Below are positions 34,453 to 42,635 of a stretch of DNA of 64,000 bases, piece by piece; positions within the stretch are counted from its first letter, which is position 1; the number at the start of each line of letters is the position of its first letter. Origin of the DNA: Streptomyces sp. CB01580 (GTDB lineage Bacteria; Actinomycetota; Actinomycetes; Streptomycetales; Streptomycetaceae). The stretch is taken from contig NZ_LIXJ01000004.1 in NCBI RefSeq assembly GCF_001905795.1, positions 1-64,000 of the forward strand, given 5' to 3'. The notes beneath the pieces were generated by a model. It made no database searches and had not been told where the DNA came from. It saw only the letters and a program-made list of their open reading frames with translations. Position numbers and translations under genes: made by a program.

Positions 34453-36498
34453 TCAGCCACTCACGGGCTCGCCGACGTTCCTCGCCACCCGTGCGTTCCG
34501 GGCCGCCGACCTGGCCGCGAGCGCCTCGACGGCCCTGTTGAACTGCACGATCGAGGTGGGCTCGTCCGGACCGAGGAGGTATTCCTTCAGCTCGCGCCGG
34601 TCGGTGGCCAGGGTGTCCGCCGCAGGGTCCGACACCGCCGCGAGCAGGGCGCCCAGCTCGGTCGCCTCGTTGGACAGGATGACCGCGGCACGCACCGCGG
34701 TGTTCTGCCGCCGGAACTCGTCCTCGCCCAAGGCCGCCGAGTCGGTGACCGCGTACGGCTTCCCGCTGGCGATGAAGTCCGACACCACGCTGGAGATGTC
34801 CGAGACCATGGCGTCCGACTCGTTGAAGCAGTCGTACAGCCGCATCCGGGCGCCCGTGACGACCTTGTGCTCCCACCAGCCGAGCGCGCGCCAGGACGCC
34901 GCGTTCCACTCGTCCCTGAGCCGTGCGATCTCGGCCTCGCGCGCCGGGTCGGCCAGCGAGTCGCGGGACAGTTCGGCCTCGTCCCCGAAGGTCTGTCCGC
35001 CGCTCGTCAGCACGTCGAGGCGCGCCTCGATACGGGTCAGTTCGGCCCGTGCCTCGGCCTGCACCGACCGGAGTGCCGCGGCCTCGTCCGCCCAACGGGG
35101 GTCGGTGGCCCGCTCGGCGGCGGCCTTCTCGATCATCGCGGTGATCCGCTGGTGCGCGGCCTTGGCCTTGGCGCTGCGGGTGCCCGTGAAGGGGTGCGGC
35201 TTGTAGAGCAGCCGGACCGGCTTCTCGGCGTTCAGCAGGCGCCGGACGATGTTCTCGCCGGCCAGCAGCAGCGAGGTGTTGCCCGGGTTGTCGTCCCAGC
35301 CCTCCCAGGTGGGGGCGTACAGCACGGTCGGGATCGGGTTCTTCGGCGCGCCGGACCACGACCGGATGGGGGCCAGCTGCGGGCGGCCCACCTCGGCGAT
35401 GTCCTCGTCGCGCACCCCGACGTCCGCCAGTGCGTAGCGGTCGCGCCCGGCCCGGCCCGCGGTCCACACCTCGTCGTACGCCTTGCTGTACGGGTTGACG
35501 CTGGCGATCTTGTCGCTGTCGCCGTGGCCGATGAAGACGTGCTTCATCGTCGGCACCCGGAGCAGGTGGATGTTCTTGCCGACGTTGGCCGCGTACAGCG
35601 CGACCCGCACCGACGAGAGGTCCAGGTTCATCAGGTGCACGCCGCCGGGCACGCAGATCACCGGCACCGACGTCGTGTTCAGCTGGGGCAGGATGACCCG
35701 CTCGCGCAGCAGGATCAGCGGGCGGCCCTCGACCTGTGCCATGGTCTCCAGCCACATGTTGACCTGGTAGGCCGAGTCCTTGGAACCGGAGAAGTAGAGC
35801 ACCACGGTCGGCTGGTACTCACGCAGCCAGGTGTCCACCGCGCCGAGCACCTTGGCGTCGGGCCCCACGATCCGCTTCGGCCGGAGGTACGGGACCAGCG
35901 CCGCCAGGTAGCAGGCCGCGAGCACCAGGGTCACGGCCAGGCCCGCGTAGGCGATGACGTGCACGTCGGTCTCCACCGCGACCAGGACGCCCACCATCGC
36001 GAAGACGTCCAGGTGGAGCATCTTCTCCGCGGCCCGGTTCATCAGCAGCGGCCGCGGGGCGTCGGGGATCCGCACCCGCTCCAGGTCGACGTTGCGGGTG
36101 ACGACCGGGAGCCTGCGACGGTTCTTGATCAACGTCACTATCGCGCTCTGCGGTGCCTGGAGGGCGTAGAAGGCCAGCAGGCAGGCGACGGTCGTGTAGA
36201 ACAGCGTCGCCTCGCCGTACCCCATGCGGGTGAGCAGCAGGATGAGCAGGAGCTGACGGACCAGGAAGCGGATCGAGAGCCCCGCGCGGACGGCGGACAG
36301 CCGGTTGATGAGATAGCTGCCGCGCCGGTGCAGGTGCCGGTCGGCCAGGTAGGTCACCGCGGCGGCGCCGGCGAAGAGCCAGAGATCGGGGAGCAGGGCC
36401 GCGAGCATTATGCATGGGAAACCCAGAGCCATGAGAAGAGCTGCGGCCAGCTCCGAAGCGCTGCCCACCCTGGCCAAGCGCATGGCTTTCGAAATCAC
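34453..36498 (-). CDS. CDP-glycerol/CDP-ribitol polyol-phosphotransferase (TagF/TarL-like) with membrane N-terminus
   Basis: 681 residues. The N-terminal 220 residues have several hydrophobic segments (AAALLMALGFPCIMLAALL, FLVRQLLLILLL, GLAVTLVLAACYLAALV), so it is an integral membrane protein. The C-terminal two thirds matches the CDP-glycerol glycerophosphotransferase family: VLYFSGSKDSAYQVNMWL, FIGHGDSDK (about residue 325), VLYAPTWEGWDD, LLYKPHPFTGT, and DAMVSDISSVVSDFIASGKPYAV near 575. This family polymerises glycerol- or ribitol-phosphate on a lipid-linked primer. Because the next gene should make CDP-ribitol, ribitol-phosphate is the likelier unit. Classic TagF lacks this multi-span N-terminal region. 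Confidence 0.88.
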   Translation of the reverse strand: MISKAMRLARVGSASELAAALLMALGFPCIMLAALLPDLWLFAGAAAVTYLADRHLHRRGSYLINRLSAVRAGLSIRFLVRQLLLILLLTRMGYGEATLFYTTVACLLAFYALQAPQSAIVTLIKNRRRLPVVTRNVDLERVRIPDAPRPLLMNRAAEKMLHLDVFAMVGVLVAVETDVHVIAYAGLAVTLVLAACYLAALVPYLRPKRIVGPDAKVLGAVDTWLREYQPTVVLYFSGSKDSAYQVNMWLETMAQVEGRPLILLRERVILPQLNTTSVPVICVPGGVHLMNLDLSSVRVALYAANVGKNIHLLRVPTMKHVFIGHGDSDKIASVNPYSKAYDEVWTAGRAGRDRYALADVGVRDEDIAEVGRPQLAPIRSWSGAPKNPIPTVLYAPTWEGWDDNPGNTSLLLAGENIVRRLLNAEKPVRLLYKPHPFTGTRSAKAKAAHQRITAMIEKAAAERATDPRWADEAAALRSVQAEARAELTRIEARLDVLTSGGQTFGDEAELSRDSLADPAREAEIARLRDEWNAASWRALGWWEHKVVTGARMRLYDCFNESDAMVSDISSVVSDFIASGKPYAVTDSAALGEDEFRRQNTAVRAAVILSNEATELGALLAAVSDPAADTLATDRRELKEYLLGPDEPTSIVQFNRAVEALAARSAARNARVARNVGEPVSG

Positions 36499-36564
36499 GA
36501 AGTACCGCTCCCGAGGGTGCCGACTGGTTGCCTTGCGAGGAAATTGTGAAGCCGGAGTTTCACG

Positions 36565-36611
36565 AATTCGGACCCCTGGAATTCGCCGCAGGCGACTTCA
36601 GGGGTCCGAAT
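36565..36611 (-). terminator. terminator after the cytidylyltransferase/reductase gene
   Basis: Thirteen-base perfect stem ATTCGGACCCCTG / CAGGGGTCCGAAT, 20 bp beyond the stop of the fusion gene. Confidence 0.85.
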
Positions 36612-36630
36612 GGTGGATTGTCAAGCAGTA

Positions 36631-38130
36631 TTACACATCGGCCTGTCGGTCCAGGACGGCGGCCAGCGCCTGTTCGAAGCCCGATGCCTCCGAGGCACCG
36701 CGGGTCGGGTCCTGCTGCCGTACGTCGATGACATGGCCGGTCATCTCGGAAAGCAGGACGTCGAGGGAGGTCCTCGCGACCGCCTCGGAGGAGAGCAGGG
36801 TACCCGCGGGCTCCTCGCCGAACGCCTTGGTGCGCATCGGCGTGGCGGTGCGCTCGGGGTTCACGCAGTTCACCCGCACGCCCTCGTTCGCCCACTCGTC
36901 CGCGAGGGCCTGGGTCAGGTTGACCATGGCGGCCTTGGTGGACGAGTAGAGGCTGTACTCCGCGCGGCCCCGGGTGTAGCTGCTGGAGGTGTAGAGGAGC
37001 AGCTGGCCCTTGGTCTCGGCGAGGTACTTGTGGGAGGCGCGGGCGATCTGGACCGGTGCCAGGTAGTTGACGTTCAGCGCTTCCTGGATGGTCGTGTTGT
37101 CCGTCTCGGCCAGCTTGCCGATGCGGAGTACGCCCGCGGTGTTGACCACGTAGTCGATGCGGCCGGTGTCGGCGTAGGCCTTGGAGAGCGCGTCGTCGAT
37201 GTGCTCCGGGTTCTCCACGTGCGTGCCGGTGGTGGAGCGGCCCAGGGCGTAGACGGTGGCGCCGTAGGACTCGGCGAGCGACGCGATGTCCGCGCCGATG
37301 CCGTACGAACCGCCGAAGACGACCAGGGTCTTGCCGGACAGCAGCTCGCGGTAGGCGGCGTCGTCCGTCGGCTGCGGAACGGCCGTGGACGCCAGCTGGA
37401 AGAGCTTGTCCGCGATGAAGACGTCGACCGGCTGGGTGACCTTCATGTTGTACTCGTCGCCCGCGACCACGTAGATCGGCACGTCGGGGAGGTACTTCAG
37501 GACCACCGAACAGTCGTCGGTGGCCTGGAAGTTCGGGTCGCCCGCCGCGATCTCGTACGCCCTGCGGATCGTGGACAGCTTGAACGCCTGCGGCGTCTGG
37601 CCACGACGCAGCCGGGAACGGTCGGGCACATCGGTGATGAACTCGCCGTCGCCGCCGTGGGTACGCGTCACGATGATCGTGTCCGCGGACGGGATGGCGA
37701 CGTCCACCGCCTGGTAGCGCTCCAGGGCGTCGACGCAGTCCTTGATGACCCGTTGCGAGAGCAGCGGGCGCACGGCGTCGTGGAACAGGACGTTGCGGTC
37801 CTCGCCCTCGGCCAGACCCTCGCCGAGGGCCGCGATGGCCAGCTCGGTGGTCTCGTTGCGGGTGGAACCGCCCTCGATCACCTTGACGACCTTGCCGAGC
37901 CCGGCCTTGGCGACGATCTTCTCCACGTCGGGCACGTACCCGGGAGCCATCAGCACGATGATGTCGTCGATGGAATCGGCCTGTTCGAAGATCGACAGCG
38001 TGTGCTCGATGACCGCCTTGCCCGCGATCTTCAGCAGCTGCTTCGGGATCGACAGACCCACGCGCTGGCCGGTGCCTCCGGCGAGCACGACTGCTGTGGT
38101 TCGGGCTTTGGCTATGTGCTGAGCAGACAC
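36631..38130 (-). CDS. bifunctional cytidylyltransferase/SDR reductase, Bcs1/Acs1-like (CDP-ribitol synthesis)
   Basis: 499 residues, a fusion. Residues about 1-235 are an IspD/TarI-type cytidylyltransferase: TAVVLAGGTGQRVGLSIPKQ, FHDAVRPLLSQ and RGQTPQAFKLSTIRRAYE. Residues about 265-480 are a short-chain dehydrogenase: VVFGGSYGIGADIASLA (NADPH), LYTSSSYTRG, and YSLYSSTKAAM (YxxxK). This order is that of Haemophilus Bcs1/Acs1, which reduces ribulose-5-phosphate and couples it to CTP to give CDP-ribitol. Isoprenoid IspD is an alternative for the first half only, and the fused reductase argues against it. GTG 38130 has AGGTAGG a few bases upstream. Probably co-functional with the TagF-like polymerase. 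Confidence 0.88.
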   Translation of the reverse strand: MSAQHIAKARTTAVVLAGGTGQRVGLSIPKQLLKIAGKAVIEHTLSIFEQADSIDDIIVLMAPGYVPDVEKIVAKAGLGKVVKVIEGGSTRNETTELAIAALGEGLAEGEDRNVLFHDAVRPLLSQRVIKDCVDALERYQAVDVAIPSADTIIVTRTHGGDGEFITDVPDRSRLRRGQTPQAFKLSTIRRAYEIAAGDPNFQATDDCSVVLKYLPDVPIYVVAGDEYNMKVTQPVDVFIADKLFQLASTAVPQPTDDAAYRELLSGKTLVVFGGSYGIGADIASLAESYGATVYALGRSTTGTHVENPEHIDDALSKAYADTGRIDYVVNTAGVLRIGKLAETDNTTIQEALNVNYLAPVQIARASHKYLAETKGQLLLYTSSSYTRGRAEYSLYSSTKAAMVNLTQALADEWANEGVRVNCVNPERTATPMRTKAFGEEPAGTLLSSEAVARTSLDVLLSEMTGHVIDVRQQDPTRGASEASGFEQALAAVLDRQADV

Positions 38131-38503
38131 GGACGACCTACCTTGAGGGCTGGGAGATACAGCGATGGTTGCACTCTCCGTTACCGTCTCGCAAGGTGGA
38201 CGTAGACCACCGCACGCCGCGCCGCAACCTTGCGTTGCCCTGCGATCAGGGAAAACACCGGGATTGACGCTTCCTTGACGGGTGATCGACGCCACACGGT
38301 CGAGCGGCATGAATCACTCTTGAGCGCGTTCTGTTCGTCAGCTGGCTGACGCGGAGTGCTCACCGGACCACCGGACGGTCGTACGGAACAGGCCGGTTCG
38401 GCACTTGACGGAACGGCCCGGCACCGGGCGGCCGGGCCGGCCCTTCCGGAACCGGAACGGCTCGGAGGGAACCGTTCGGGACCGGGCCGGACGCCCGGAT
38501 CGT
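38131..38503. other. intergenic region upstream of the fusion gene
   Basis: About 370 bp. It should contain the promoter of the cytidylyltransferase/reductase gene, but I see no clear -35/-10 pair. The distal half (38380-38500) is a run of CCGG/GGCC words with overlapping inverted repeats. Element C begins at 38504. Confidence 0.45.
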
Positions 38504-38739
38504 CTAGTGCCGTGACCGGCAAGGTTTGCCCGGAAGGAGCGGCGTCCAGTGCGTGCGATCGCAAGGCGGCCGAAAGCCCTCGGATGGGGTCTCCCCTGCT
38601 CGAACGAAGTCGAGAGCTTGGGGAAGGGCTACGTGGGCTTTCGGCCAACGCCGAAGGGGGTCCCCCCTGGCCCTTAAGGCCTTGGGGGAGTGCGTGCCGG
38701 GCGGTGCGACGGGGCAAACGTTGCCGGGAGCGGCACTAG
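38504..38739. mobile_element. MITE-like element C, 236 bp, with two internal palindromes
   Basis: The ends CTAGTGCCGTGACCGGCAA and the complement at 38720-38739 match element B, including the outer CTAG. The left part (GCGGCGTCCAGTGCG ... GATCGCAAGGCGG) aligns with the right part of element B on the opposite strand. The interior carries two extra palindromic inserts, one around GGTCTCCCCTGCTCG ... CGAGAGCTTGGGGA and one around GGGGGTCCCCCC ... CCTTGGGGGAG. The right CTAG contains the TAG stop of obg (38736-38738). No transposase is encoded. Confidence 0.75.
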
Positions 38740-40172
38740 AACGGGTCGAAGTCGTCGAACTCCCGCTCCGCCTCGTCGCGTTCGGCCTCGCGGTCGCGGC
38801 GGCGCTGCGCGGCCGGGCGGGGCGCCTCGAAGCGGTGGTCCTCGCCGCGCCGGCCGAGCATCTCCGCGCCGGACGCCATGGTCGGTTCCCAGTCGAAGAC
38901 GACCGCGTCGTCCTCGGCGCCGATGGCCACACCGTCGCCCGCGCGGGCACCGGCCTTCCTCAACTCGTCCTCGACACCGAGGCGGTTGAGCCGGTCGGCC
39001 AGATAACCCACGGCCTCGTCGTTGTTGAAGTCGGTCTGCCGCACCCAGCGCTCCGGCTTGCCGCCGCGCACCCGGTAGAGGCCGTCCTCCTCCTTGGTGA
39101 CGGTGAATCCGGCGTCGTCGACGGCCTTCGGGCGGATGACGATACGGGTCGCCGCCTCCACGGGCCGGGCCGCACGCGCCTCCTCGATGACGCCCGCGAG
39201 CGCGTAGGAGAGCTCCTTCAGCCCGGTACGGGCGACGGCCGACACCTCGAGGACGCGGTAGCCGCGCGCCTCCAGGTCCGGGCGGATCATGTCCGCGAGG
39301 TCCTTGCCGTCCGGGATGTCGATCTTGTTGAGGACGACGATGCGGGGCCGGTCGTCCAGACCGCCGTACTGCTTCAGCTCCTCCTCGATCACGTCGAGGT
39401 CGGAGACCGGGTCGCGGTCGGACTCCAGCGTCGCGGTGTCCAGGACGTGCACGAGGACCGAGCAGCGCTCCACGTGCCGCAGGAACTCCAGGCCGAGGCC
39501 GCGGCCCTGGCTGGCGCCCGGGATCAGACCGGGGACGTCGGCGATGGTGTAGACGGTGCTGCCCGCGGTGACCACGCCGAGGTTCGGCACGAGCGTCGTG
39601 AACGGGTAGTCGGCGATCTTCGGCTTGGCCGCCGACAGGACGGAGATGAGCGAGGACTTGCCCGCGCTCGGGTAGCCCACCAGCGCGACGTCGGCGACGG
39701 TCTTGAGCTCCAGGACGATGTCCCGGGCCTCGCCGGGCTCGCCGAGCAGCGCGAAACCGGGGGCCTTGCGCCGGGCGGAGGCCAGCGCGGCGTTGCCCAG
39801 ACCCCCGCGACCGCCCTGGCCGGCCACGAACGTGGTGCCCTGGCCGACGAGGTCCGCCAGTACGTTGCCGTGCTTGTCGAGCACGACCGTGCCGTCGGGC
39901 ACCGGCAGGACCAGGTCCTGTCCGTCCTTGCCGGAACGGTGGCCGCCCTCGCCGGGCTGCCCGTTGGTGGCCTTGCGGTGCGGGCGGTGGTGATAGTCGA
40001 GGAGCGTGGTGATCGACTGGTCGACGACCAGGGTCACGTCGCCGCCGCGCCCGCCGTTGCCGCCGTCCGGCCCGCCCAGCGGCTTGAATTTCTCACGGTG
40101 TACGGAGGCGCAGCCGTGGCCTCCGTTACCCGCGGCGACATACAGCTCGACGCGGTCCACGAAGGTGGTCAT
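38736..40172 (-). CDS. obg: Obg family GTPase
   Basis: 478 residues. Obg GTPases bind the 50S subunit and link GTP level to growth; in Streptomyces obg also affects the onset of aerial growth. Domain order: glycine-rich Obg fold ([26 protein letters not shown]), G domain with the P-loop [10 protein letters not shown] (about 166-175), [10 protein letters not shown] (G3) and NKIDI (G4), and a C-terminal OCT domain (about 340-420) before an acidic, Arg-rich tail ending [15 protein letters not shown] precedes the ATG. It is downstream of rplU and rpmA as usual. The TAG stop is at the edge of element C. Confidence 0.97.
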   Translation of the reverse strand: MTTFVDRVELYVAAGNGGHGCASVHREKFKPLGGPDGGNGGRGGDVTLVVDQSITTLLDYHHRPHRKATNGQPGEGGHRSGKDGQDLVLPVPDGTVVLDKHGNVLADLVGQGTTFVAGQGGRGGLGNAALASARRKAPGFALLGEPGEARDIVLELKTVADVALVGYPSAGKSSLISVLSAAKPKIADYPFTTLVPNLGVVTAGSTVYTIADVPGLIPGASQGRGLGLEFLRHVERCSVLVHVLDTATLESDRDPVSDLDVIEEELKQYGGLDDRPRIVVLNKIDIPDGKDLADMIRPDLEARGYRVLEVSAVARTGLKELSYALAGVIEEARAARPVEAATRIVIRPKAVDDAGFTVTKEEDGLYRVRGGKPERWVRQTDFNNDEAVGYLADRLNRLGVEDELRKAGARAGDGVAIGAEDDAVVFDWEPTMASGAEMLGRRGEDHRFEAPRPAAQRRRDREAERDEAEREFDDFDPF

Positions 40173-40265
40173 GGTGGGAACCTCCAGTTACATACGTACA
40201 GAAATGTCTCACTCGTGCCGTCCCGCGCAGGAGAAGGCCGTCTCTCATGGGAGAAACACGCGAAA

Positions 40266-40303
40266 GGCGGACCCGCTTCCCGTGGGGGAAGTGAGGTCCG
40301 CCT
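40266..40303 (-). terminator. hairpin between rpmA and obg
   Basis: Stem GGCGGACC / GGTCCGCC enclosing CGCTTCCC-type inner pairing, 30 bp after the rpmA stop. It probably lowers or ends ribosomal-protein transcription before obg. Confidence 0.75.
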
Positions 40304-40333
40304 CCGCAGAAATCGCTCGACGAGCGCCGTGAA

Positions 40334-40591
40334 TCAGGCGGCGATCGGAACGATGTTCACGACCTTGCGGCCACGGTGCGTGCCGAACTGGACCGCACCG
40401 GCGGTCAGCGCGAACAGCGTGTCGTCGCCACCACGACCGACACCCGTGCCCGGGTGGAAGTGGGTGCCGCGCTGGCGGACCAGGATCTCACCGGCGTTGA
40501 CGGCCTGGCCGCCGAAGCGCTTCACACCGAGCCGCTGAGCGTTGGAATCGCGACCGTTCCGGGTGGACGATGCGCCCTTCTTGTGTGCCAT
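40334..40591 (-). CDS. rpmA: 50S ribosomal protein L27
   Basis: 85 residues, full length: starts [20 protein letters not shown], with the conserved [24 protein letters not shown]27 reaches the peptidyl-transferase centre with its N-terminus. There is no cleavable N-terminal extension of the Firmicutes type. It lies 14 bp after rplU, so co-transcribed. Confidence 0.98.
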   Translation of the reverse strand: MAHKKGASSTRNGRDSNAQRLGVKRFGGQAVNAGEILVRQRGTHFHPGTGVGRGGDDTLFALTAGAVQFGTHRGRKVVNIVPIAA

Positions 40592-40605
40592 GTCTCCTCA
40601 GTCCC

Positions 40606-40926
40606 TTACTTCGCAGCCGTGGGGATGCCGGTGACCTTGATCGCCGTGTACTGCTGACGGTGACCCTGGCGACGGCGGTAGCCGGTCTTGTTCTTGTAGC
40701 GAAGGATGTCGATCTTCGCGCCCTTGTGGTGGTCCACGACCTCGGCCTGGACCTTGATCCCGGCCAGCACCCACGGGTCGCTGGTCACGGCGTCGCCGTC
40801 GACCACGAGCAGGGTCGAGAGCTCGACCGTGTCGCCAACCTTGGCAGTGGAAATCTTGTCAACCTCAACGATGTCACCGACAGCAACCTTGTGCTGACGG
40901 CCACCGCTGCGCACGATGGCGTACAC
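40606..40926 (-). CDS. rplU: 50S ribosomal protein L21
   Basis: 106 residues: [25 protein letters not shown] at the start and the L21 signature [26 protein letters not shown] end. First gene of rplU-rpmA. A strong promoter (41089-41117) lies about 155 bases upstream, leaving an untranslated leader that might be regulatory. Confidence 0.98.
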   Translation of the reverse strand: MYAIVRSGGRQHKVAVGDIVEVDKISTAKVGDTVELSTLLVVDGDAVTSDPWVLAGIKVQAEVVDHHKGAKIDILRYKNKTGYRRRQGHRQQYTAIKVTGIPTAAK

Positions 40927-41360
40927 GCGGATCTCTCTCTCGCTCGGAACGGGTCCCCTGATGCCAGCCGCTCGCGCGGGCGGAAGCCCACGACGATCCG
41001 GAAGGACGAGCGGCCTCTCCCGCCGGACGGGTCCACCGGGAGGAATGTGCTCAGGGGGTGGGCGCGCATGGAAACACGCCGAGGGTCAAGATTACGGTTG
41101 CCTGGGCAAGGGGTCAAACCGGGCCGGGCGGCCCCGCCCCGTCGCACGCCCGAACGGGACGAAACATCCGATCACGGCCGCACCCACCCGCCCGGCCCCG
41201 GGCGCGGGCGGACCCGCCCGTTCGGCCGAACGGGTGCACTGGCATGCTCCTCGCGGGACGTGCGCACGCCGGGGAGACCACCGGCTCGACCGGCCCGGAC
41301 CTCACGCACCACGCACACGACTCGCCCGTTCCCACCGCTCGCAGCCGCCCGAGGGTACCG
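40927..41360. other. divergent intergenic region rplU / membrane glycosyltransferase
   Basis: About 430 bp. It holds the rplU promoter and a 155-base rplU leader; the leader has GCGGCCTCTCCCGCCGG-type pairing but I cannot assign a known leader family. The other half upstream of the plus-strand gene has no promoter I can name. Confidence 0.5.
41089..41117 (-). promoter_or_regulatory. rplU-rpmA promoter
   Basis: TTGACC (41117-41112), 17-bp spacer, TAATCT (41094-41089): a near-ideal vegetative (HrdB-type) promoter, transcription starting near 41082. Confidence 0.8.
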
Positions 41361-42635
41361 ATGCCCCGCTCCGCGCCGCCCGGCCGTGTCTGGCCGACGG
41401 CCCTCCTCGTCTCCATCGTCTATGTGCTGTTACAGCTGACCGCGGGGACTTCCTGGACTCTCTATCCCGATTCATATCGATATGCGCGTGCGGCCGAGGA
41501 ATACACCGGCGCCGACCGGGACCAGGCGCACCGCACCGCGCTCACCGCCTTCTGCGCGAGCCGCGCGGACGCGGCCGCGCGGAGCAAGGCCCTCGATCCG
41601 CTGGCCTCGAAGAAGGACCCCGGTGCCTCCCGCTCCGCAGCACGGACCACGTGCATGGAGCGATGGCGGGACGCCCCCGACATCACCACCGGGGACCCCC
41701 GCTATCAGTCCATCTTCTCGTCCCGGCCCGGATATCCCCTGCTCCTGGCCCCCTTCGTCGCGGCGCTCGGGGTGCTCGACGGCATGCGGACGCTCGGGCT
41801 GCTGCTCGCGGTGGGCGGTTCCCTGGCCGTCTGCGGGCTGCTGCGGACGGCCGGGCTGTCCGCCGCAGCGGCCGTGACCGGCCAGATCGCCTTCCTCGCC
41901 ACTCCGCTCGGCCGGTGGAGTCTCCAGCCGCTCGGCGAGGGGCTCGTCACGGCCTGTGTCGTCGGCGCCGTCTGGGGAGGAGTCCTCGTGGCCCGGAACC
42001 GACGGGCCGCAGGGATCGCGCTGTTCGTGGGTTCCATGGCCCTCTGCGCGGTCACGCGCTACTCGACGGCGCTGGTCGTCACCGCCACGATCGCGGTCGC
42101 GATGTGCGTCTTCGGAGCGCTCCGCCGGTCCCGGACGGATCTGCTCCTCGCCGGGGTGTCGGCCGGATGCTCCGGCGCCGTCGCGGTCGCGATGAAACTG
42201 CTCGCGCTCCCCTCGTCGGAGGTCACCCTCCAGGACACCTTCACCCGCCACTTCCGCTCCCCCGACGTTCCGGACCCCTGGGCCCGGCTCGTCGATCTCA
42301 ACCTGACGTACTGGGCCCACTGGCTCGCCGAGCAGATCGCGATGCCGCTCTTCCTGGCGGCCGCCGCGTTCTCGCTGTGGGTGCTGCTGCGGCGCGGCGG
42401 TGTACTGGGTCCACTGGCCTGTGCGGTCGTACTGACCGGTGCCGCCCAGGTCGCGGCCCATCCCCTGGTGCAGGAGGCCGACCGGTTGGGCGTGCTCATG
42501 TGGGTGCCGGTGACTCTCGGAATTCCCTTGATCACGGAGGCAGTTCGCGACTTTCCCTCGCGCGCGTTTGACCGTACGGTCCCAGTTCCCGCCTCGACAG
42601 TGGAGCCTTCCCGTGCCAACACCACAGATCCCTGA
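41361..42635 (+). CDS. polytopic membrane protein, GT-C-like glycosyltransferase
   Basis: 424 residues with about ten hydrophobic helices beginning ALLVSIVYVLLQLTAG. After helix 1 comes a long outside loop (about 30-125) starting with WTLYPDSYRYARAAEEY, where an acidic residue follows the first helix as in GT-C enzymes that use lipid-linked sugars. GDPRYQSIFSSRPGYPLLLAP closes that loop and resembles the same class. Function is inferred: probably transfers a sugar from a polyprenyl donor outside the membrane. ATG 41361 has GAGGG 5 bases upstream. It overlaps the next gene by 23 bp and opens a three-gene plus-strand operon. Confidence 0.75.
   Translation: MPRSAPPGRVWPTALLVSIVYVLLQLTAGTSWTLYPDSYRYARAAEEYTGADRDQAHRTALTAFCASRADAAARSKALDPLASKKDPGASRSAARTTCMERWRDAPDITTGDPRYQSIFSSRPGYPLLLAPFVAALGVLDGMRTLGLLLAVGGSLAVCGLLRTAGLSAAAAVTGQIAFLATPLGRWSLQPLGEGLVTACVVGAVWGGVLVARNRRAAGIALFVGSMALCAVTRYSTALVVTATIAVAMCVFGALRRSRTDLLLAGVSAGCSGAVAVAMKLLALPSSEVTLQDTFTRHFRSPDVPDPWARLVDLNLTYWAHWLAEQIAMPLFLAAAAFSLWVLLRRGGVLGPLACAVVLTGAAQVAAHPLVQEADRLGVLMWVPVTLGIPLITEAVRDFPSRAFDRTVPVPASTVEPSRANTTDP

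Noticed and set aside
36631..37400. Call the fusion gene ispD (isoprenoid pathway)
   Set aside because: The cytidylyltransferase half alone would allow it, but the fused reductase and the teichoic-acid neighbours favour CDP-ribitol synthesis.
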